Source: Sphingobacterium sp. CZ-2 (GTDB taxonomy: Bacteria; Bacteroidota; Bacteroidia; Sphingobacteriales; Sphingobacteriaceae). Taken from it: a stretch of 64,000 nt of DNA. The notes under the pieces were generated by a model. That model made no database searches and was not told where the DNA came from. It was given only the letters and a program-made list of their open reading frames with translations. The stretch lies in the NCBI RefSeq assembly GCF_004526235.1, contig NZ_CP038159.1:248001-312000 (forward strand), written 5' to 3'. Position numbers and translations under genes: made by a program. Positions 35,864-44,975 of the stretch are shown in pieces. Within the stretch, counting starts at the first letter, position 1. Each line of letters begins with the position of its first letter.

Positions 35864-37522
35864 ATGTTTATGAAGATGAGATTTTTGCAATTATGCGTGT
35901 TTGCTGTTGCCTTGATGCTGGTAGTTTCCTGTGGATCTAAAAACAGGCAGGCAAAGGCTAAGGAGCAGCCAAAAGCGGAGGTAGCGCAGGGTGCCCAGGT
36001 AGAAAACCAACCTAAAAAGGCGGAAGAAGTAAAAGAAGTGAAGAAGGGGGCTGTTGTTGAAAAGCCAGCTAAAGTGGTTAAGAAAGAGGAACCTTTTAAA
36101 GAATTCCGTACCGATCTGCCAAAGGCACCACGTGAGTTTCGTGCGGCTTGGGTAGCAACCGTAGCCAATATCAACTGGCCAAGTAAGAACAACCTTTCTA
36201 CAGCACAGCAAAAACAGGAGGCGATTGCCTTATTGGATTTGCTGAAGAAGAATAATTTTAATGCGGTGATCTTTCAGGTGCGTCCATCTGCAGATGCTTT
36301 ATACCATTCTAAATTCGAACCATGGTCTTATTTCTTGACCGGTACCACTGGAAAGGCACCTTCGCCTTATTACGATCCTTTGGAATTTTGGGTGGATGAA
36401 GCGCATAAGCGTGGATTGGAACTGCATGTTTGGTTGAATCCTTACCGTGCGCATCATTCGAATGGTGGTCAAGTAACCAGCGAATCCATGGTTCGTAAGG
36501 CAGCTGATCACGTTGTAAGATTGCGCAATGGCATGTACTGGTTCGATCCGGCAAATCAAAAAACCCAAGACCACTCTTCGGAGGTGGTAATGGATATCGT
36601 AAAACGTTATGATATCGATGGGGTTCATTTTGATGATTATTTCTATCCATATGCTTCCTATAATGGAGGAGCTGATTTTCCGGATGATGCCTCTTGGAAT
36701 GCGTACAGAAAATCAGGTGGAAATCTAAGCCGTGGCGATTGGAGACGTGATAATGTCAATAAATTCATCAAAAGAATCTATACCCAGATCAAAGCAGAAA
36801 AACCATTTGTTAAGTTTGGATTGAGCCCTTTTGGAATCTGGAAACCAGGTTATCCAGCTGGTGTTACGGGATCTTCACAGTATGATGAGTTGTATGCAGA
36901 TGCGAAATTATGGTTAAATGAAGGTTGGATCGATTATTTTACACCTCAATTGTATTGGCCAATCGACCCGCCAAAACAGAGTTTTACTTCTTTGTTGAAA
37001 TGGTGGGAGTCGGAAAACAAGCATAATCGCCATTTATGGCCGGGATTGAATACGGTGGAAGTTCGTTCTTCGAACAAAATCGAGGAGATCAAGCGTCAGA
37101 TCGAAGTGACCAGGGACGTTACGCCGAACAGTACTGGTGCTGTGCACTGGAGTATTGCCGGATTGACGAAAAACCCGTTGATGTTGAAGGCGCTTTATGA
37201 AGGACCTTATCGTGCTCCTGCCTTAGTGCCGGCTTCACCTTGGCTTTCAGCCAACCCGATCTTGAAACCTACCTTGATGTTGACCAAACAGACCAGCAGT
37301 GTATTTGCTAAATGGTTGCACAAACAGCCTGAGCAGGTTTTCAAGTGGGTAGCTTATGCAAGGTATGGCAATACTTGGGAGATGGAAATTTTGGATGCGC
37401 CGCAGACAGAGTATAGTTTCCCGAAAACCAAAAACGGTCAAAAATTGAATGCAGTAGCTATTAAAGGTATTGATCGTTTAGGAAATGAAGGGGATTATAT
37501 GGCAGAGGAGATTACCGAATAA
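35864..37522 (+). CDS. GHL10 family glycosyl hydrolase lipoprotein (DigH/YngK-like), first copy
   Basis: A 552-residue exported lipoprotein. The lipobox is LMLVVSC, followed by a charged linker rich in Lys, Ala and Glu (to about residue 85). The catalytic TIM-barrel domain is of the glycosyl-hydrolase-like 10 family: EFRAAWVATVANINWPS, NFNAVIFQVRPSADALY, LELHVWLNPYRAH, DGVHFDDYFYPYASY and DYFTPQLYWPID. E. coli DigH (YddW) of this family cleaves peptide-stripped (denuded) murein glycans. A small C-terminal domain follows. ATGs at 35864, 35870 and 35876 are all possible. It is the first gene of the murein-related region and closes with a strong terminator. Confidence 0.87.
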   Translation: MFMKMRFLQLCVFAVALMLVVSCGSKNRQAKAKEQPKAEVAQGAQVENQPKKAEEVKEVKKGAVVEKPAKVVKKEEPFKEFRTDLPKAPREFRAAWVATVANINWPSKNNLSTAQQKQEAIALLDLLKKNNFNAVIFQVRPSADALYHSKFEPWSYFLTGTTGKAPSPYYDPLEFWVDEAHKRGLELHVWLNPYRAHHSNGGQVTSESMVRKAADHVVRLRNGMYWFDPANQKTQDHSSEVVMDIVKRYDIDGVHFDDYFYPYASYNGGADFPDDASWNAYRKSGGNLSRGDWRRDNVNKFIKRIYTQIKAEKPFVKFGLSPFGIWKPGYPAGVTGSSQYDELYADAKLWLNEGWIDYFTPQLYWPIDPPKQSFTSLLKWWESENKHNRHLWPGLNTVEVRSSNKIEEIKRQIEVTRDVTPNSTGAVHWSIAGLTKNPLMLKALYEGPYRAPALVPASPWLSANPILKPTLMLTKQTSSVFAKWLHKQPEQVFKWVAYARYGNTWEMEILDAPQTEYSFPKTKNGQKLNAVAIKGIDRLGNEGDYMAEEITE

Positions 37523-37572
37523 ATTTGCAATAATTTAAGTATATAGAGTTAATTTAACTTTAGTAAAGATAA

Positions 37573-37611
37573 AAAAAGAGGCTGTATCTATTTTAGGTAC
37601 AGCCTCTTTTT
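37573..37611 (+). terminator. Rho-independent terminator
   Basis: AAAAAGAGGCTGTA pairs with TACAGCCTCTTTTT, 50 bases after the GHL10 stop. Confidence 0.9.
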
Positions 37612-38138
37612 GTTGAATATGGCGGGTGTTTGTGTTCTTGGTCCAAGTGAGGTGTAAGTGAGTTGCAAGTGAGGTGTATGTGCCTTTGCCTACTTACACC
37701 CTACTTAAAGAGTGCTTCCAACGCGCCGAAATAAAGGACCTATCTTGAACCAAGTTTATTCCCAATATTCACTACTCTAATAAGCTGCTTGGTTTTATTT
37801 CGTTAAATAAGCTTTTTATTTTAAAGTTGACCTATGCGGTAGCCTAAAATTTAAAAAAACGCATAATCCATTATTTTGTTTTGAAAGTTGCAAAGATTCG
37901 AATCATGAGCGTAGATTCTACTGATTTATATTCGTTTTTTGTGACAAATCATTGAAATTAATTCTTGTTGCAATGCGTATTCATGCGTATTTCATAAAAT
38001 AAAATAAAAAACAATGCAATTTATCAACCTTTTATTTTTATAATTGTTATAAGAAAAACGAACCATGTATTACTTTGACATCTGCCTTGGTAATACAAAA
38101 ACTAACAGAACTTAAATTAAACATCTAAATCTTAAATT
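37612..38138. other. Long intergenic region upstream of the first susC
   Basis: About 530 bases without a gene. It contains a direct repeat of CAAGTGAGGTGTA (37644-37656 and 37666-37678, 22-base period), and a run of AT-rich DNA. ATGCGTATT occurs twice with a 10-base spacing (37973-37981, 37983-37991), and the complementary ATGCGT-type motif lies at 37852-37867. These may form the control region of the first SusC/SusD operon. Confidence 0.55.
37973..37991 (+). promoter_or_regulatory. Two ATGCGTATT direct repeats, one helical turn apart
   Basis: Identical 9-base motifs at 37973 and 37983, 10 bases apart, would lie on one face of the helix, as in a tandem operator. They are about 150 bases before the susC start. 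A related TGCGTTTTT sequence precedes namZ and murQ. No regulator is assigned. Confidence 0.35.
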
Positions 38139-41100
38139 ATGAAAGGAAGGCTACTTCTATTCGTTATTGGGCTAGTCTTTATTAGTTCCAATCTCTATGC
38201 GCAGCGCAGCATTTCAGGGAAGGTTACGGATTCAAAGGGTGACCCACTAGGAGGTGTAACGGTGCAGGAGAAAGGAAAGGGGAACCAGACACTGACCAAT
38301 AGCTCCGGAAATTATTCCATTAGTATTTCAGAAGATGCGACCTTGGTGTTTCGCTTTATCGGTTATACAACCGCAGAGAGAAAGCCCTCAGGGAACATCC
38401 AAAACGTATCCTTAACGGAAGATCAATCCAATATTGATGAGGTGGTTGTTACGGCCTTCGGTATTGAACGTGATCGGAAAACCTTAGGGTATTCTACGCC
38501 AAAGGTTTCGGGGGATGAGGTTGCGGAAACACAACGCGAGGCTTTTTTCAATGGACTTCAAGGTCGTGTGCCCGGGCTGACCGTGAATTCGTCAAGTGGA
38601 TTGCCAGGTGCTTCTGCGCAGATTGTATTGAGGGGATTCATTTCTATCTCCGGCGATAACAATGCATTAATTATCGTCGATGGAGTTCCAATCGATAACT
38701 CGGTTGTCAACGAGGCAGATATGGTGCACGTAGGAACCAATAGGGAAAACGATTATTCCAACCGTGGTATTGATATCAACCCTGAAGATATTGAAAGTTA
38801 TGTGATCATGAAAGGTGCCGAAGCTACCGCGATGTATGGTAGTATGGGTGCCGGGGGTGCGATTTTGATTACGACTAAGAAAGGTAAAGCTGGTAGGGCT
38901 TCAGTAAATTATTCCTATTCTGGTCGTTTTGAAAAACCGTATCGCTATCCGGAACGCCAATATATCTATGCGCAAGGAACCAACGGTGTTTACACCGCAA
39001 CTTCTGCCTATGCTTTAGGACCAAAATATAATGAAAATGAGGTATTGCATACTGATAATACCAAAAACTTCTTTCGTACAGGTTTTAACCATAAGCACAA
39101 CCTTACCATAGAAGGAGGTTCCGATGCGATTACCTATCGTTGGTCCAATGAGTATTTTGACAATAAAGGGGTAGTGCCTAATACGAGTCTCAGAAGGTTT
39201 ACTTCCAGATTAACGGGTACTTCAAAAATTAACTCCAAAATGGATATGAACACCACGTTTAGCTATATGAATTCTCATAACGATAAGGCTAATAAGGGTG
39301 ATGTGGGCTATTTGATGGCGCTTTTGAGGTTTAACCCAAGATGGGACGTGCGTGATTGGATCGATGAAGGGGGGAATAGGGTGCTGCATGCTTCAGATAT
39401 TTACAATGAAATTGATAACCCATTTTGGGATGCCTATAAAAATACCGCATACGATGATGTGAACAGGATGATTGCCAACTCCCAGTTCAACTATAAACCG
39501 AATTCTTGGATCAGTATGCAGGCAACTTTGGGGATGGAATATTCCGTTACCAACGGATTCAAGATTTATCATGGTCAATCCTATAATGGGTCAGGAAACT
39601 CTAGCGATCCGGATTTAGGAGAAATGTACATCTATACGAGAGGTGCAAGAATATTTACTGGTGGATACCGCGTGACGACCAGAAACTCTTTTTTTGATAA
39701 AAAGTTTACCATGCAAAATAACCTTGCTGCGAATATTTACGACTATCATTATAATACCGATTCGCAGTATGGTCGCAAAATGTATGATCCTAATTTTTAT
39801 AACATCAATAATTCCGACCCGGATGAGCGTCGGGCAAAAAATTATATCGATCGATATCGGATCATGGGAGCATCCCTTCAGTCGGTATTAAGTTATAAAT
39901 CCCTGTTGTCACTGACGCTTACCGGAAGGGTCGATGCGTCTTCTAGATTGATGCCAAATAATCCTGTCTTTGCTTATCCATCAGCATCTTTAGCCTTCAA
40001 TTTTTCAGAATTTGATGCAGTTAAGGAGAATTATAATTGGTTGGATGAAGGAAAATTGCGTTTTTCCATTTCCAGAACAGGTAAGGGACCATTTAGATCA
40101 TTTGCTACACGTTCTAACCTAGAAACTCAAATGACTTCAGGCGGTGGTTTTGCTTATGGAGTGAATGGTGGTAATCCGAATTTATTTGTGGAAACGACCG
40201 AAGATATGGAAGGTGGTTTGGACTTAAGCTTTTTCAAAAGGAGGTTTACCATGGATTTCACGTATTACCGTCGTCGCAGTATTGACCAGATTTTCAATCC
40301 TCGCTTAAGTTATGCCACTGGTTTTATTCTGAAACTAATCAATGGTGGTACTATTGAAGCGAATGGTATCGAGATCCAAAGTAATGTAGCACCAATTCGT
40401 AAACCAAACTTTAATTGGGATATCACTTTTAACTACACCAAGCAACGTAGTATTGTTAAATCATTGGCGAAAGATATTCCAGAGTCCTACGATTCCGATA
40501 CCTGGTTAACAGGCGGGGTTCGTTCCGCAGTTTTCATCGGAGAGAGTATTGGTTCTTTATCAGCTACTAAATTTAAGCGTAATGATCGTGGAGACATCTT
40601 GATTAATCCTCAAAATGGCTTGCCATTATTGCCAAGTGAATCTACTTTTGGTTATGTCGGTGATCGTATTCCAAGATTTACCCTAGGTATCGTCAATAAG
40701 TTCAGGTATAAAGACTTTACCTTGAATTTCCTTTGGGATTCTAGAGTGGGTGGAGACGTCTATAACCTTTTGGACTATAGATTATATACTCTTGGTTTAA
40801 GTAGTCAAACCTTAAACCGGGAAGAACCTCGTGTAGTTCAGGGTGTATTAGAAGACGGACTAGAAAACACCGATAATCCGACACCAAATAACATCGCAGT
40901 AACTCCTTATTATACTTCTGGCTATTACTATAGTTCAGTAACCGGTGAGAAATTTGTTGAAAAGAATATTTGGACGGTAAGGCTTCGTGATATCACATTA
41001 AGTTATTTAATGCCGAAAAATCTAGTAAGAAGAATTGGGCCTAAATCTGACCTTTCCCTATTCTGTACATTGACAGATGTGGTTTTGTTAACTAATTATT

Positions 41101-41225
41101 CCGGCTTAGATCCAGAATCAAACTCTAATACACCGGGTATTGGTGGTATTGGCGGATATGGTATTGATTATGGAAACATGACTAGGCCAATTGGATTTAA
41201 CTTTGGATTTAGATTGAAACTTTAA
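38139..41225 (+). CDS. SusC/RagA family TonB-linked outer-membrane transporter, first copy
   Basis: TonB-dependent barrel that imports oligosaccharides too large for porins, working with the SusD lid encoded next. The 1028-residue protein has a signal peptide ending NLYAQ, and a carboxypeptidase-regulatory-like domain (about 24-100, SISGKVTDSKGDPLGGVTV). A SusC/RagA plug follows with DEVVVTAFGIERDRKTLGYS, GLQGRVPGLTVNSSSG and ALIIVDGVPIDNS, then a long barrel ending GFNFGFRLKL. There is no N-terminal STN domain, and no anti-sigma or ECF sigma gene is nearby. The SusD gene starts 10 bases after its stop. Given its neighbours, a murein-derived ligand is likely. Confidence 0.92.
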   Translation: MKGRLLLFVIGLVFISSNLYAQRSISGKVTDSKGDPLGGVTVQEKGKGNQTLTNSSGNYSISISEDATLVFRFIGYTTAERKPSGNIQNVSLTEDQSNIDEVVVTAFGIERDRKTLGYSTPKVSGDEVAETQREAFFNGLQGRVPGLTVNSSSGLPGASAQIVLRGFISISGDNNALIIVDGVPIDNSVVNEADMVHVGTNRENDYSNRGIDINPEDIESYVIMKGAEATAMYGSMGAGGAILITTKKGKAGRASVNYSYSGRFEKPYRYPERQYIYAQGTNGVYTATSAYALGPKYNENEVLHTDNTKNFFRTGFNHKHNLTIEGGSDAITYRWSNEYFDNKGVVPNTSLRRFTSRLTGTSKINSKMDMNTTFSYMNSHNDKANKGDVGYLMALLRFNPRWDVRDWIDEGGNRVLHASDIYNEIDNPFWDAYKNTAYDDVNRMIANSQFNYKPNSWISMQATLGMEYSVTNGFKIYHGQSYNGSGNSSDPDLGEMYIYTRGARIFTGGYRVTTRNSFFDKKFTMQNNLAANIYDYHYNTDSQYGRKMYDPNFYNINNSDPDERRAKNYIDRYRIMGASLQSVLSYKSLLSLTLTGRVDASSRLMPNNPVFAYPSASLAFNFSEFDAVKENYNWLDEGKLRFSISRTGKGPFRSFATRSNLETQMTSGGGFAYGVNGGNPNLFVETTEDMEGGLDLSFFKRRFTMDFTYYRRRSIDQIFNPRLSYATGFILKLINGGTIEANGIEIQSNVAPIRKPNFNWDITFNYTKQRSIVKSLAKDIPESYDSDTWLTGGVRSAVFIGESIGSLSATKFKRNDRGDILINPQNGLPLLPSESTFGYVGDRIPRFTLGIVNKFRYKDFTLNFLWDSRVGGDVYNLLDYRLYTLGLSSQTLNREEPRVVQGVLEDGLENTDNPTPNNIAVTPYYTSGYYYSSVTGEKFVEKNIWTVRLRDITLSYLMPKNLVRRIGPKSDLSLFCTLTDVVLLTNYSGLDPESNSNTPGIGGIGGYGIDYGNMTRPIGFNFGFRLKL

Positions 41226-41235
41226 TCGGAACATT

Positions 41236-42822
41236 ATGAAAAAGAATAATATAATCACCTATGTCATAGCGGCTGTTTCTTTATTAACCGTAGGATGTAA
41301 AAAAATATTGGATATCAATTTCAGTCCTTCTTTTCCACAAGAAGTTTCGGCGGAATTGTATTTATCACCCATACAATACCAGATCGCTAACGGATATGGG
41401 CAGGATCAACGGATCATAAACAAATTTACCCAAGCGATGCTGGGGACTTCAACAGATCGTGCATCCTATATTTGGGAACAGCACAGTTACCCTGGTGGGG
41501 TAAGTGATGTCGGAGGTGTGATGTGGAGAATGGTTTATTTTAACCATGGTAAAAACCTAGAAAATCTACTTGCTGATTCCAAGGTGAGTAAAAAATATGA
41601 ATTCACGGCAATCGGATACGCGATTAAAGCTTTTGATTATCAGCTATTAACAGATTATCATGGACCAATTGTATTGGATGGTGCTTATGAAGATCGGTTA
41701 CAGTTTGAATATAAGGATCAGCCGGATGTTTATAAACGAGTGCAGGTTTGGTGTGATTCGGCTTTGTATTTCTTAGGGCAGAAAAGTATGGCCGATAATA
41801 CGGGTATATTATCCAAATATGATTTTATGTACGGTGGTAATATGGAGCGATGGAGAAAATTCATCTACGGAATAAAAGCCCTGAACTATGCGAGATATAT
41901 CAATAAACCTGATTTTTTGACCAATTATGCGGATTCTGTAATGAAATATACCAGCTTGTCATTTGCATCTGAAGCAGATAATGCAACTGTAAAGTTCACA
42001 GGGTCAAGTTCAGAAAACTCCAATGTATATGGTCAAGATCAAGCGCTATTGAACAGCACCTATTATAATAGGGCAGGAGCACCGATATTGCGTTATTTAA
42101 CTGGCGGAGTGCGTGGCGAATATGAGGAAGAGGCAAAGACCTCGAGCGATCCAAGATTATCCCGGATGCTCAAATTTGGTACTTCAGCAACAGCTTCTAC
42201 AGATAGTATATACCGGGCAGCTTTACCGGATGGAAGATCGGCAAACTCGACTGTGCCTGCAGTGGGAAATTTCTATATGTTCAAAAACACAACGGATTTT
42301 CCAATTATGACGTATTCGCAATTGCAATTTATCCGTGCGGAGGTGGCCTTAAAAAAAGGCGATCTTCCCGTTGCGCATGAAGCTTATTTAAACGGTATCC
42401 GTGGACATATGACCTTTGTCAATAAATATACGGCGGTCAAAGATGAAAACCAGGGAACCATTTTCAATCCATTAGAGATTACGGCAGCGGAAATAAATTC
42501 GTACATGGATTCTACGGAAGTTGCTCAAACTGCTGCTGAGTTGACATTGGCTGATATTATGGGCCAAAAATATATTGCCTTATGGGGATGGGGGGGATAC
42601 GATATCTGGGCTGATCTTCGGAAATATAGATATGATCCTGCTATTTTCAGGCAATTTGTAACAAGGTCAGGTGCAGAATTAGCACAGGGAAGTTACACTT
42701 ATCGCGTGCGGCCAAGGTTCAATTCGGAATACATGTGGAATGCAGAAGAGTTAGAGAAATGGGGCGGATTAGAGGCCAATTATGTGATCACGCCAACCTG
42801 GTTTGTATTAGACAACTATTAA
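41236..42822 (+). CDS. SusD/RagB-like outer-membrane lipoprotein, first copy
   Basis: Surface glycan-binding lipoprotein that caps the SusC barrel. The 528-residue protein has the lipobox SLLTVGC followed by KKILDINFSPSFP. It belongs to the divergent SusD-like_2 group, with TPR-type helices and a conserved closing segment (LADIMGQKYIALWGWGGYDIWADLRKYRYD). It is the second gene of the operon and is followed 16 bases later by the DUF4397 gene, which has a good Shine-Dalgarno sequence. Its ligand is not readable from sequence. Confidence 0.88.
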   Translation: MKKNNIITYVIAAVSLLTVGCKKILDINFSPSFPQEVSAELYLSPIQYQIANGYGQDQRIINKFTQAMLGTSTDRASYIWEQHSYPGGVSDVGGVMWRMVYFNHGKNLENLLADSKVSKKYEFTAIGYAIKAFDYQLLTDYHGPIVLDGAYEDRLQFEYKDQPDVYKRVQVWCDSALYFLGQKSMADNTGILSKYDFMYGGNMERWRKFIYGIKALNYARYINKPDFLTNYADSVMKYTSLSFASEADNATVKFTGSSSENSNVYGQDQALLNSTYYNRAGAPILRYLTGGVRGEYEEEAKTSSDPRLSRMLKFGTSATASTDSIYRAALPDGRSANSTVPAVGNFYMFKNTTDFPIMTYSQLQFIRAEVALKKGDLPVAHEAYLNGIRGHMTFVNKYTAVKDENQGTIFNPLEITAAEINSYMDSTEVAQTAAELTLADIMGQKYIALWGWGGYDIWADLRKYRYDPAIFRQFVTRSGAELAQGSYTYRVRPRFNSEYMWNAEELEKWGGLEANYVITPTWFVLDNY

Positions 42823-42830
42823 AAGGAGAG
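42823..42830 (+). promoter_or_regulatory. Strong Shine-Dalgarno for the DUF4397 gene
   Basis: AAGGAGAG lies 8 bases before the ATG at 42839. The sequence between it and the start (AAATTATT) is the same as before the second susD at 49873. Such clear sites are scarce in this window. Confidence 0.6.
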
Positions 42831-42838
42831 AAATTATT

Positions 42839-43660
42839 ATGAAAAGATATAGTTTATTCATTTTTTTATTGGGTTTAGTTACACTCACTACCATAGGGGG
42901 TTGTAATAAAGATAAAATCCAGGATTTCGGAGCTGTAGAATTTATGGATGAATCGAATTCCATTGTTAAGATCAATATGGCTTCGGCTTATCCAGACGAT
43001 AGATACATGATCGTTAAATTTAACGATGTGCGGGTAACTCCAAAAATCCGAGGTCGGGAACCTTATCCTGGTGGCGGTTATAATACCAGAGGACCTTCAA
43101 GTTCTGAATTCTTAATGGTTAAGGGCGGAGATGTAGAGGTTAAAGTGGTGTTGCCGAAAACCAAGGATGACGGAACAGATTCGGTTTTGCTTTATAAAAC
43201 AACGCTGAATATAAAGGCTAATAGTCGTTATACTTTCCATGTAACGGATACAGGAGCCAATACGAAGGTGATACCTACAGAAGAAACATTTGCCCTTCCG
43301 GATTCATCCTATGCGTCCTATCGGTTCGTGAACTTGATTCCAAATGTTCCAGCTGTAGATCTATATTATGGATTTTATTCGACTTCAGCTACCGCGCAAA
43401 AACCCGATCAAGATTCTTTGGTGTTAAGTAATATTAAATATGGGGAAATCTCTCCAACCTTTGTATTGAATCGCGCGATTACCAGAACTTGGAAAGTTAG
43501 GCCAGCAGGAGCTGCGGTAACCAATGCTACGGTTCTAGCGTTTTATGCGAATGCCGGATCCACCTTAAACCAAAGGCAATATACAGCTTATGCTATGGGT
43601 TGGGCAGGAAAGACCGATGCCATTATGAAACCATATATTTCATTTATGTTAGTTCGATAA
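42839..43660 (+). CDS. DUF4397 domain lipoprotein
   Basis: A 273-residue exported lipoprotein. The lipobox is TTIGGC followed by NKDKIQD. The mature part has DUF4397 features: a beta-sandwich with repeated YRFVNLIPNVPAVDLYYGFY-type strands, often found in surface-located proteins. The function is unknown. It is third in the SusC/SusD operon and its stop is 2 bases before the start of the NAGPA-like gene, so the two are likely translationally coupled. A role in ligand binding at the cell surface is inference from position. Confidence 0.8.
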   Translation: MKRYSLFIFLLGLVTLTTIGGCNKDKIQDFGAVEFMDESNSIVKINMASAYPDDRYMIVKFNDVRVTPKIRGREPYPGGGYNTRGPSSSEFLMVKGGDVEVKVVLPKTKDDGTDSVLLYKTTLNIKANSRYTFHVTDTGANTKVIPTEETFALPDSSYASYRFVNLIPNVPAVDLYYGFYSTSATAQKPDQDSLVLSNIKYGEISPTFVLNRAITRTWKVRPAGAAVTNATVLAFYANAGSTLNQRQYTAYAMGWAGKTDAIMKPYISFMLVR

Positions 43661-43662
43661 TT

Positions 43663-44640
43663 ATGAAAAGAAGATATATAAAAACAATTATAGGTTTATC
43701 TATCGCTCTATTTACAATGGGTTCTTTGGATTCTTGTAAAGTAAGGGATGACTTTCCAGAATTTGGCGAACCTGTAGAAGAAGAGCCAGAAGAAGATATA
43801 ATTCCTCCTGATAATCAGATGACGCCGATGATCCAATCGATCAAGGATAAGACGACCTATTTGAAGGTGTTTCAGATGGATACCACGCAGACCATTTCAC
43901 CAGGGGTTGAATACTTGCATGCCAGATTTATCAATAGAGAGGATGTACCTATCAGTATACATATTATGGAATTGGATATTTCCAATCCAAAATTAACCAT
44001 GCAGGCATTGACTCCTTATAATGAAAACATGTTTGCGGTTCAGAACCTGCCTGAAATGGTGAAATTCAACCAAAAAACGGCTGAAGGGAAGCTATTGGCG
44101 GCCATAAATGGGGATGCGGTCACTTCGGGCGAACCGACTGGATCTTTTGTGAAATTTGGGAAAGTCCTCAAAACAAGTGCCTCTAAAACAAGACCCTATA
44201 TTGGTGTAAAAAAAGGATCGGATGCGATACAATTTTTCAATAGTCCTGATGCTACTAAATACCCTACGGACGCCATAAATTTAGCGGAAATCAAACATTT
44301 GGTCGGCGGTAGTTACTTCCTTTTATATAAGGGTGACGATGTTTCAACAAGTTCAAGTGGAGCTGCGCGTATTGCGGTTGGAATCAACGAGGCATCAACC
44401 AAGCTTTACTTAATGGCCGCTGATGGAGTCATTGCTAATTTTTCAGCAGGCGTTGCGCTTAATGATCTAAGAGACATGATGCGTGCAATAGGCTGCTATA
44501 CAGCGATGCAACCCACTAGTGGAAATTTGACAGCCATGACCGTTCTTGATATCCTGAATCCAGAACAATCTTGGATCAATAAAAATTTTACAACCACTCC
44601 TGCCGGAACAACCAATGGTATTGGCTTTGTACTAAAGTAA
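43663..44640 (+). CDS. NAGPA-domain phosphodiester glycosidase-like lipoprotein with altered motif
   Basis: A 325-residue exported protein (ATG at 43663; the signal ends MGSLDSC and precedes KVRDDF). The NAGPA family includes enzymes that remove a sugar from a phosphodiester. Recognisable parts are FINREDVPISIHIMELDIS, LLAAINGDAVTSGEPTGSFVKFGKVL, and near the C-terminus LAAINGD-type Asp and GAARIAVGINEASTKLYLM-like strands. The usual active-site stretch NLDGGGSST is replaced by AMQPTSGNLTAM. The enzyme may therefore be inactive or have another specificity. It is the last gene of the first operon and is closed by a terminator. The fold assignment is good; the activity is doubtful. Confidence 0.75.
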   Translation: MKRRYIKTIIGLSIALFTMGSLDSCKVRDDFPEFGEPVEEEPEEDIIPPDNQMTPMIQSIKDKTTYLKVFQMDTTQTISPGVEYLHARFINREDVPISIHIMELDISNPKLTMQALTPYNENMFAVQNLPEMVKFNQKTAEGKLLAAINGDAVTSGEPTGSFVKFGKVLKTSASKTRPYIGVKKGSDAIQFFNSPDATKYPTDAINLAEIKHLVGGSYFLLYKGDDVSTSSSGAARIAVGINEASTKLYLMAADGVIANFSAGVALNDLRDMMRAIGCYTAMQPTSGNLTAMTVLDILNPEQSWINKNFTTTPAGTTNGIGFVLK

Positions 44641-44663
44641 TGGTGATATATTAGTTTGTTGTT

Positions 44664-44690
44664 GGGTTGCCTTAGGGCAACCCTTTTTTT
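44664..44690 (+). terminator. Rho-independent terminator of the first SusC/SusD operon
   Basis: GGGTTGCC and GGCAACCC pair around a TTAG loop and are followed by seven T. Confidence 0.92.
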
Positions 44691-44750
44691 GTTATATACC
44701 ATTCTCCGTAACACCAATGTTACTTAAAAGTGTTTATTTTACACTAAGTC

Positions 44751-44766
44751 GTGCAACCGATTGCAC
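44751..44766. promoter_or_regulatory. LacI-family operator-like palindrome upstream of namZ
   Basis: GTGCAACCGATTGCAC is a near-perfect palindrome that matches the LacI/CcpA-family pattern TGnAAnCGnTTnCA at all fixed positions. It is 210 bases before the namZ start, between the operon terminator and the namZ leader. No LacI-family gene is in the window. Confidence 0.45.
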
Positions 44767-44844
44767 TCAAAATCAGCTTTAAACGCTGAATTACGGGATT
44801 TTACGGATTTTCTTCCTCCAAGAAATAAAATCTCAATATTCTGC

Positions 44845-44858
44845 TTTATGCGTTTTTA
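44845..44858 (+). promoter_or_regulatory. TTTATGCGTTTTTA motif upstream of namZ
   Basis: The motif resembles 37852-37867 (minus strand, upstream of susC) and 59071-59084 (upstream of murQ). A second, looser copy (GCTTTATTGTGCGTTATTT) begins at 44901. Confidence 0.35.
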
Positions 44859-44975
44859 GCAAATTGTTTTGCTGAAAGTGACGTAAATCATGCATCAACT
44901 TGCTTTATTGTGCGTTATTTCTATTATTTTTATCCCATAAATGTGGTAGAATCCGCAAAGAAACGAAATCTATTA

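Noticed and set aside
43600..43662. Longer N-terminus for the NAGPA-like protein
   Set aside because: It would overlap the DUF4397 gene and put charged residues before the signal peptide; the ATG at 43663 gives a normal lipoprotein start.
44641..44975. A tRNA or riboswitch in the gap before namZ
   Set aside because: No cloverleaf or known riboswitch core was seen; only a terminator, an operator-like palindrome and short motifs are visible.
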